From: CAYLLN01 sp033762315
Lineage (GTDB): Bacteria; Planctomycetota; Planctomycetia; Pirellulales; Pirellulaceae
Length of the DNA stretch: 10,780 nt
Direction of reading: 5' to 3'
Assembly: GCA_033762315.1 (NCBI GenBank)
Contig: JANRLS010000186.1
Span: 1-10,780 of the forward strand
Notes under the pieces: generated by a model
The model's database searches: none
What the model was told of the DNA's origin: nothing
What the model saw: only the letters and a program-made list of their open reading frames with translations
Shown: piece after piece, positions 6,595 through 10,780 of the stretch
Numbering within the stretch: position 1 is the first letter of the stretch
Layout: the number at the start of each line of letters is the position of its first letter
Made by a program: the position numbers and the translations under genes

Positions 6595-6797
6595 TTCCGA
6601 CAAGCGTAAGGAAAATTCGCGAATGCGAAGTGGATTAGCCTGGCAGCGAGCGACGTGCAACCGCGCCCCTGTGAGCCGAACGGCCCAACGCAAATCTAGG
6701 TCACGTTTGCGGGGCGTGCGGGCAAAATTTTCGCGGGCCATTTTTTGACCTACAGTTGAAGTGCCTTTTGGTGCGCCGCTTTCGCGACGAGTTCCTC
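6595..6797. promoter_or_regulatory. Divergent intergenic region between the two c-di-GMP-domain genes
   Basis: This stretch has no gene and must hold both promoters. Visible elements are a perfect 10-bp palindrome ATTCGCGAAT (6615-6624), an inverted repeat CGCAAA (6689-6694) / TTTGCG (6706-6711) with an 11-base spacer, and an AT-rich patch at 6724-6750 containing TTGACC (6745-6750) that could be a + strand -35. No convincing -10 follows at the right spacing. The palindromes are plausible regulator sites, but none matches a motif I can name. Confidence 0.35.
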
Positions 6798-8213
6798 ATG
6801 ACCCCCACGCTTGCGATCCTGATTGTCTCGGCCGACCGCCTGCTCGCCCGGCGTTTGTCGCGGTTTCTGGAGGCCTTTGGCTACCAACTCGCGCAGGCGG
6901 CCGACGCGAACCAGGCCCTGGCGGCGGCCCAAGCGGCCACCCCCGACTTCTTGCTCGTCGATGCCGGAGCGGGGCAACCGGCTCAGTTGCAACTCGCCCG
7001 CCAGATTCGCAAGGGGAATTCGACGACTTACACCTACGCGCTCTGGATCACTTCGGCGGTCGATGTCAGCGGGCTGACCGAAGCACTCGAAGCGGGCTAT
7101 GACGACTTCCTCGCCCGGCCCCTCGTATTTGGAGAATTGCTCGCCCGCTTGCGCGCCGGCGCGCGCGTCATCGAATTCGAGCGCCGTCTGGCCGAGCAAA
7201 CCGGCATCGACGCGGCCACCGGACTTCCCGCCAAGGGGGAACTGCTCGGCCGGCTGAATGCAAGCCTGGCGGAGGAAACCGCCGGCGGGTGGCTCGCGTT
7301 CTTGGATTTCGACTACTTCCGCCGGATCGAGCGGCAGCATGGCCAATCCGCCGCCCGCGAAGTGCTGCACGGCGCGGCGGCGTTTGTCCGCCAGCAATGC
7401 GGCGAATCGCTGCAGGTGGCTGGCTGGGGAGACGATCGTCTGGCGATCCTTTCCACGAGCGACCCCCCGGCAGGCGCGAGCGGCATCGCCTGGGCCACCG
7501 AACTGCTCGCGAAGCTGGCCGCCCATGAGTTCAAGGCCGGCGTCCAGCCGCTGCGACTGACCGCCAGCATTGGCCTGGCCACGCTGACCGCTGGTGAGGC
7601 GGTCGAGCCGCTGCTGGGGCGTGCCGAGCGGGCGCTGCAATTGGCGAAGTCGTCGGGTCGCAACTGCGCCATCGCGGGCGAACATGTCGAGCGCGATACG
7701 CAGGAATGGGCCGATCTGGCCGAGGGAGGAAAGCTCTTCGCGACCACGACCGCCCGCGACGTGATGATGCCCTGCGCCGTCACGCTCGGCGCGGACGAAA
7801 CCATCGAACAGGCGCAGGCCTTGGTCGAGCTGACGCGACTCGCCGCGATTCCGGTCGTCGATGCCGACGGGCGGCTAGCTGGGCTGGTGACGCCGGCACT
7901 CTTGGAGGCGGTTCGCTCCCGCTCCAGCCGATCCCGCGGGGGGAACTCCGTGCGGCTGGTGCGGCAAGTGATGACGAGCGATGTCCAGCGGTTCGACGAG
8001 GCGACCCCCCTCTCCGAGTTGATGGAGTTCTTCACCAGTCACCCCACCGCGATTGCCGTTGTCGTTCGCGACCGCCACCCGCGGGGGATCGTCAATTGCC
8101 AGGGGCTCGCCGCGCTCAACGAGCGGCTGACCCCCGGCCATTTTGTCGCCCCCGCCCCGCTGAATGGGGCGAGCGAGGGGCTGCTGGTGCCCGATTTCGC
8201 GATGGCGGAGTGA
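6798..8213 (+). CDS. REC - degenerate GGDEF - CBS pair signalling protein
   Basis: A 471-residue soluble protein. Residues 4-120 are a response-regulator receiver domain: D55 is the expected phospho-acceptor and T85-S86 the switch residue, but the acidic pocket has only D13 and the conserved Lys before Pro is R107. Residues 134-295 are a GGDEF domain, recognisable from T-G-L-P (141-144), L-D-F-D (169-172), A-S-I-G-L and A-E-R-A-L-Q-L-A-K-S-S-G-R-N. The active-site loop reads W210-G-D-D-R214 instead of GGDEF and the F-K-x-I-N-D motif is F-R-R-I-E-R. Cyclase activity is therefore unlikely. Two CBS motifs follow (about 317-375 and 391-450), each with a V-M-M/V-M-T-S start, usually adenine-nucleotide sensors. 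The start at M-T-P-T-L is preferred because the open frame's only earlier start is a TTG at 6756 without ribosome-binding site. Divergent from the FHA-EAL gene; 192 bp of repeats separate it from the next gene. Confidence 0.88.
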   Translation: MTPTLAILIVSADRLLARRLSRFLEAFGYQLAQAADANQALAAAQAATPDFLLVDAGAGQPAQLQLARQIRKGNSTTYTYALWITSAVDVSGLTEALEAGYDDFLARPLVFGELLARLRAGARVIEFERRLAEQTGIDAATGLPAKGELLGRLNASLAEETAGGWLAFLDFDYFRRIERQHGQSAAREVLHGAAAFVRQQCGESLQVAGWGDDRLAILSTSDPPAGASGIAWATELLAKLAAHEFKAGVQPLRLTASIGLATLTAGEAVEPLLGRAERALQLAKSSGRNCAIAGEHVERDTQEWADLAEGGKLFATTTARDVMMPCAVTLGADETIEQAQALVELTRLAAIPVVDADGRLAGLVTPALLEAVRSRSSRSRGGNSVRLVRQVMTSDVQRFDEATPLSELMEFFTSHPTAIAVVVRDRHPRGIVNCQGLAALNERLTPGHFVAPAPLNGASEGLLVPDFAMAE

Positions 8214-8240
8214 CGGGAGTCGCGGATTGTCGCATCTTTG

Positions 8241-8378
8241 GTTCCCAAGCTCCGCTTCGCCATCACCGCTCCACTTGCTCTTGGTCGGTCTCCCACCCGC
8301 GACCTACACTTGGGAGACGCTGGGCGAATCGGGAAGCGGAGCTTCCAACCTGGCGTTCCCAAGCGGAGCTTGGGAACG
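8241..8378. repeat. Cluster of GTTCCCAAGC-type inverted repeats
   Basis: The 192-bp gap between the two genes is largely repeat. GTTCCCAAGCTCCGCTT (8241-8257) is the exact reverse complement of 8361-8377. Bases 8354-8378 form a hairpin with arms CGTTCCCAAGC and GCTTGGGAACG around GGA (11 bp, perfect). A shorter relative, GGAAGC-GGA-GCTTCC, lies at 8332-8346. Elements of this TTCCCAAGC...GCTTGGGAA kind occur in many copies in several bacterial genomes, so this is probably a dispersed REP/MITE-like element. The hairpin could also serve as terminator for the preceding gene, though no T-run follows. It ends 27 bp before the next ATG and may carry or replace part of its promoter. Confidence 0.75.
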
Positions 8379-8405
8379 AGAACAATCGGACCTCTGAAAT
8401 TCCCC

Positions 8406-9665
8406 ATGCAGATCATCGTCTTCGAGGACGACCAGCTCAGCCGCTTACACCCGATCACCATCGGCAGGCCGGGCTATGCGATCAGCTGCGCGAGCTACCG
8501 GCTAATCGATTGGCTGGCGCGGCTTAGCGACGAAACCGGCGCGCCGCTGCGAGGAGTGGTGCGGCCGCACCTCGCGCAGATTCAGGAGCTCGATTTTCCC
8601 CAGATCGACCGCCGCCGCCCGACGATCGAAACGCCCGCCCTGCTCGTCAATTCGCGGCTCGTTCCGTCGGTGGCTGCGTATCACTCACTAAAAAAGCTCG
8701 TCAATGGCTTGGAAACCGCGGCGATCTATTGCGATGGAGCGCTCGCGGCGGCGATGATCGGCCCGCGCGGCCCCGCGCCGCCGCCGAATGGCGAAGTCGA
8801 GCATTGGTTGAAATATCTGGCCAACTCGCTCGTCGGCATGCTCCCTGAGACCGCCGCCAAGCTGCCGCTGTTTACCTATCCGCACGATGTCGTTCGTCAT
8901 CATCTGGAGATCATCGGCGAGAGCCTCGCTCATCGGCTGGAAGGCGGACGCTTCCAGGAAATCGCCGACGGCGTGTTCGCGGCTGAAGGGGCGACGATTG
9001 GCGAGTATGTCGTGACCGACACCAGCAAAGGGCCAGTGCTGCTCGATGAAGGGGCAGCTGTCGGACCGCATTGTTTCCTCCGCGGCCCGGCGTATCTCGG
9101 ACCCAAAGCCCGCGTGATCGAGCATTCTGCGATCAAGGATGCCGTCGCCCTCGGCCACACCACCAAAATCGGCGGCGAGATCGAAGCCTCGATCGTCGAG
9201 CCCTACACCAACAAGCAGCACCACGGCTTTCTCGGCCACAGCTACCTCGGCAGTTGGATCAACCTGGGGGCCGGCACGTCGAACAGCGACCTGAAAAACA
9301 CCTACGGCACCGTGAAGATGGAGTATCGCGGCGAATCGGTCGCCACCGGCATGCAGTTCGTCGGCTGCATCCTCGGCGACTACGCCAAGAGTGCCATCAA
9401 CACCGGCATTTTCACCGGCAAAACGGTCGGCTGCTGCTCGATGCTCTATGGCTTCGTGACGACCAACGTGCCGAGCTTCGTCAACTATGCCCGCCTGTTC
9501 GGCCAGGTGACCGAGTTGCCCGCCGAAGTGATGATCGCCACCCAGCAGCGGATGTTCGCCCGCCGCAACGTCCAGCAGCGTCCCTGCGACATCGCCCTGA
9601 TCCACGCCATGTACGACCTGACCCGCCCCGAGCGGCAACTCGCCGGCGAGCCGCTGGCGCTGTAG
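8406..9665 (+). CDS. GlmU-like putative sugar nucleotidyltransferase with left-handed beta-helix domain
   Basis: A 419-residue protein. The N-terminal half (1 to about 185), opening M-Q-I-I-V-F-E-D-D-Q-L and followed by L-H-P-I-T-I-G-R-P, resembles the divergent nucleotidyltransferase domain of the alternative GlmU family known from Bacteroidetes. The C-terminal part (about 188-380) is a left-handed beta-helix of hexapeptide repeats with the family motif N-K-Q-H-H-G-F-L-G-H-S-Y-L-G, then W-I-N-L-G-A-G-T-S-N-S-D-L-K-N. In GlmU the two halves make UDP-GlcNAc from GlcN-1-P by acetyl and uridyl transfer; the exact sugar here is not known and the standard L-x-G-G-x-G-T-x-M loop is missing. A role in envelope or exopolysaccharide precursor synthesis is likely. 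The ATG at 8406 is preferred over an in-frame start at 8238 because the extension lies within the repeat cluster; no Shine-Dalgarno is visible. Confidence 0.87.
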   Translation: MQIIVFEDDQLSRLHPITIGRPGYAISCASYRLIDWLARLSDETGAPLRGVVRPHLAQIQELDFPQIDRRRPTIETPALLVNSRLVPSVAAYHSLKKLVNGLETAAIYCDGALAAAMIGPRGPAPPPNGEVEHWLKYLANSLVGMLPETAAKLPLFTYPHDVVRHHLEIIGESLAHRLEGGRFQEIADGVFAAEGATIGEYVVTDTSKGPVLLDEGAAVGPHCFLRGPAYLGPKARVIEHSAIKDAVALGHTTKIGGEIEASIVEPYTNKQHHGFLGHSYLGSWINLGAGTSNSDLKNTYGTVKMEYRGESVATGMQFVGCILGDYAKSAINTGIFTGKTVGCCSMLYGFVTTNVPSFVNYARLFGQVTELPAEVMIATQQRMFARRNVQQRPCDIALIHAMYDLTRPERQLAGEPLAL

Positions 9666-9830
9666 AGCGGCCGTTTCCCAGCGGTCGGCCGGAACCCCGC
9701 TGTCTTGGCGGAACGTTGCGCGCCTCAACAAGCGCCGCTCGTGTCCAAGCAAAGCACTCGGCGCGCAGTCACGCGGACCTCGCGTTGGCCTGAATTGACA
9801 ACGCCCATTCGGCAGCAACCGCCAACTACG

Positions 9831-10007
9831 ATGCCGGCTGCTGTCGGCCATTGCTATCAGCAACTTGAGGGCAAATCGCAGCCAGCATGGCGTAAGCTCG
9901 GCCTGAAGCAGAAGCTCCGATTCCAGTTTCGTGCGGAAGATTCACTCAAGTTCGCCGAGGAAATGCGCGCCGGAATTTGCCTTCGTCGCGTGCTGCGCGA
10001 ACAATAA
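9831..10007 (+). CDS. Doubtful small ORF, possible hypothetical protein or gene remnant
   Basis: A 58-codon frame from an ATG; it can be extended to 100 residues only by using a TTG at 9705. The product is basic and polar (R-K-L-G-L-K-Q-K-L-R-F-Q-F) and I recognise no family. Third-position GC is near one half, much lower than in neighbouring genes, and no ribosome-binding site precedes the ATG. It could be a decayed or acquired gene, or chance. Confidence 0.15.
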   Translation: MPAAVGHCYQQLEGKSQPAWRKLGLKQKLRFQFRAEDSLKFAEEMRAGICLRRVLREQ

Positions 10008-10042
10008 GCTCCGGCCTGCGGAGACAGCTAAACGGACCCTGC

Positions 10043-10060
10043 CGGTTGTAGCGGTTGTAG
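10043..10060. repeat. Two tandem copies of CGGTTGTAG
   Basis: The 9-mer CGGTTGTAG occurs at 10043-10051 and again directly at 10052-10060, followed by CG. Two copies can arise by slippage; a role as a paired protein-binding site upstream of the secreted repeat protein is possible but unsupported. Confidence 0.4.
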
Positions 10061-10161
10061 CGACTGCGCAAACTTGCGACGCAACTGGTGGCTAGCAAAA
10101 AGCTTCGGAAAAACCAGCCTCGATCCGCTTCGGCCGCGGCGAAAAAAAACTTCAGAAAATT

Positions 10162-10190
10162 TTGCAAGTCGTAAAGTTTGATGCTTCAAT
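10162..10190 (+). promoter_or_regulatory. Candidate promoter of the secreted repeat protein in an AT-rich island
   Basis: TTGCAA (10162-10167) and TTCAAT (10185-10190) are separated by 17 bases, matching 4 of 6 consensus bases each. They follow an A-rich stretch (10142-10149) and AAAATTTT (10157-10164 region) resembling an UP element. Transcription would start near 10197 and give a leader of about 180 bases before the ATG at 10379. Confidence 0.35.
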
Positions 10191-10212
10191 TACTTAACTA
10201 CTCTCGCGCGGT

Positions 10213-10241
10213 CGGCACGCCAAGAATCCATTTGCGTGCCG
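10213..10241 (+). other. Hairpin in the presumed leader of the secreted repeat protein
   Basis: CGGCACGC (10213-10220) pairs with GCGTGCCG (10234-10241) over a 13-base loop, an 8-bp perfect stem. It is not followed by T residues, so it is not a standard terminator. It lies just after the candidate promoter and may stabilise or regulate a long leader. Confidence 0.4.
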
Positions 10242-10378
10242 GCCCGTTGTCCGGCAAACTCTGTTGTGGAGGCTCCGCGCTTTGACGGCGCGGCCCTGGC
10301 GTGGTTGGCGCGGCCGGCAGGAGGATTCTGGTCCGAGCACCGAGTGAGCTTGCAACCCTGGAAAGTGTGAGAAGCGTT

Positions 10379-10780
10379 ATGAACCTCATCCCCCGAATCT
10401 TCGTTGCCGGCGCTCTAGCGAGCGTGCCGGCCCTGGGCCTCGCCCTGCCGGCCCAGGCCCAAACCTGCGGCTGCGGACCGTCGTATCGCATCGTCCAAAA
10501 GACGGTGTACGACCAGGTTCCGGTCACCACCTATCGCCTCGAATTCGAGACGGTACTCGAAGAGCGGCAGGTCACCACCCAGCGGCCTGAGTGGGTGACG
10601 GAAACGCGGCAGCGGACGTTCACCGTCGCTCGGCCCGTGACCGAAACCGCCACCCGCGAGGAGCGGTTCATTGTCCGCAAGCCGGTGGTCGAAACCAGCT
10701 TTCGCGACGATAGCTACGACCGCGTCACCTGGGTCAACGAAACGGAAACCCGGCAAGAGCGGGTCATCGTGAATCGCCCG
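10379..10780 (+). CDS. Secreted protein with 16-residue R/K-P repeats, YTV-family-like (3' end beyond window)
   Basis: The first 134 codons are in the window and the frame is open at its edge. Residues 1-27 are a Sec signal peptide (R6, hydrophobic F8-L23, A-Q-A before Q28), followed by T-C-G-C-G. The mature chain is a regular repeat: R69-P70, R85-P86, K101-P102 and R133-P134 are spaced by exact multiples of 16 residues, with W-V-[T/N]-E-T and [F/I]-x-V-x-[R/K]-P signatures between them. The T-F-T-V and R-F-I-V segments resemble the YTV repeats reported as planctomycete-specific in Rhodopirellula baltica. The alternating beta-like, highly charged chain fits an extracellular or cell-wall structural protein; no enzymatic motif is visible. 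The start is supported by the signal peptide; upstream is only a weak GAGAAG. A GTG at 10367 is an alternative. A long AT-rich leader precedes it. Confidence 0.85.
   Translation, partial: MNLIPRIFVAGALASVPALGLALPAQAQTCGCGPSYRIVQKTVYDQVPVTTYRLEFETVLEERQVTTQRPEWVTETRQRTFTVARPVTETATREERFIVRKPVVETSFRDDSYDRVTWVNETETRQERVIVNRP

Larger units (their letters stand above)
9666..10378. other. 713-bp intergenic region without a convincing gene
   Basis: After the GlmU-like stop comes CGGCCG (9668-9673) repeated at 9686-9691, a self-complementary pair that could form a 6-bp stem but lacks a T-run. Open frames on both strands are short, use rare starts and have mixed third-position composition unlike the neighbouring genes. 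The right part holds a 9-bp tandem repeat, an AT-rich island (about 10138-10200) and a leader hairpin, described separately. The most likely content is a long regulatory leader of the secreted repeat protein, possibly with a decayed gene at 9700-10007. Confidence 0.5.

Noticed and set aside
8238..8405. Earlier start of the GlmU-like protein
   Set aside because: The extension is encoded by the inverted-repeat cluster and does not resemble the family N-terminus, which begins at M-Q-I-I-V-F.
9946..10167. 73-codon minus-strand frame
   Set aside because: It crosses the AT-rich island and tandem repeat, shows no domain and no ribosome-binding site; most likely chance.
10212..10234. Sigma54-like GGCAC...TTGC promoter
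   Set aside because: The GGCAC and TTGC blocks are too far apart for the -24/-12 spacing of sigma54, and the bases are explained by the hairpin at 10213-10241.

Overview
The window is GC-rich bacterial chromosome that looks planctomycetal, probably of the Pirellulales type. The reasons are the gene types: a secreted protein with 16-residue R/K-P repeats resembling the YTV family described from Rhodopirellula, a Tat-exported squalene-cyclase-like toroid protein, an FHA-EAL fusion, and a Bacteroidetes/planctomycete-style GlmU-like sugar nucleotidyltransferase. This assignment is inference; the window has no rRNA or marker gene. I see no CRISPR array, tRNA, transposase, integrase or phage gene.

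Left part (1-2619): a strong intrinsic terminator of an off-window gene (49-76) is followed by a small free-standing DksA/TraR-type zinc finger protein (108-380, +). Convergent with it is an outer-membrane 'transporter'-type beta-barrel protein (396-1277, -). Divergent from that is a likely two-gene operon of a YhhW-type pirin (1410-2108, +) and a Dps mini-ferritin (2134-2619, +).

Middle (2622-5415): cytochrome bd oxidase subunit I (cydA, 2622-4064, -) ends 2 bp from the dps stop. It has no cydB on either side and so is an orphan here. With pirin and Dps it suggests an oxygen/oxidative-stress neighbourhood. Divergent from cydA is the Tat-signal toroid protein (4336-5415, +).

Signalling part (5430-8213): two divergent genes each carry a degenerate c-di-GMP domain, an FHA-EAL protein (5430-6569, -) and a REC-GGDEF-CBS-CBS protein (6798-8213, +). 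Both have lost catalytic signature residues and look like binding or receptor proteins rather than enzymes. A 228-bp intergenic region with several palindromes separates them. This pair is the most interesting assembly in the window.

Right part (8214-10780): a cluster of GTTCCCAAGC-type inverted repeats precedes the GlmU-like protein (8406-9665, +). About 710 bp with no convincing gene follow (9666-10378), including an AT-rich likely promoter island and a leader hairpin. The 5' part of the secreted repeat protein (10379-10780, +) runs off the window. Most adjacent genes are convergent or divergent, so pirin-dps is the only clear operon.
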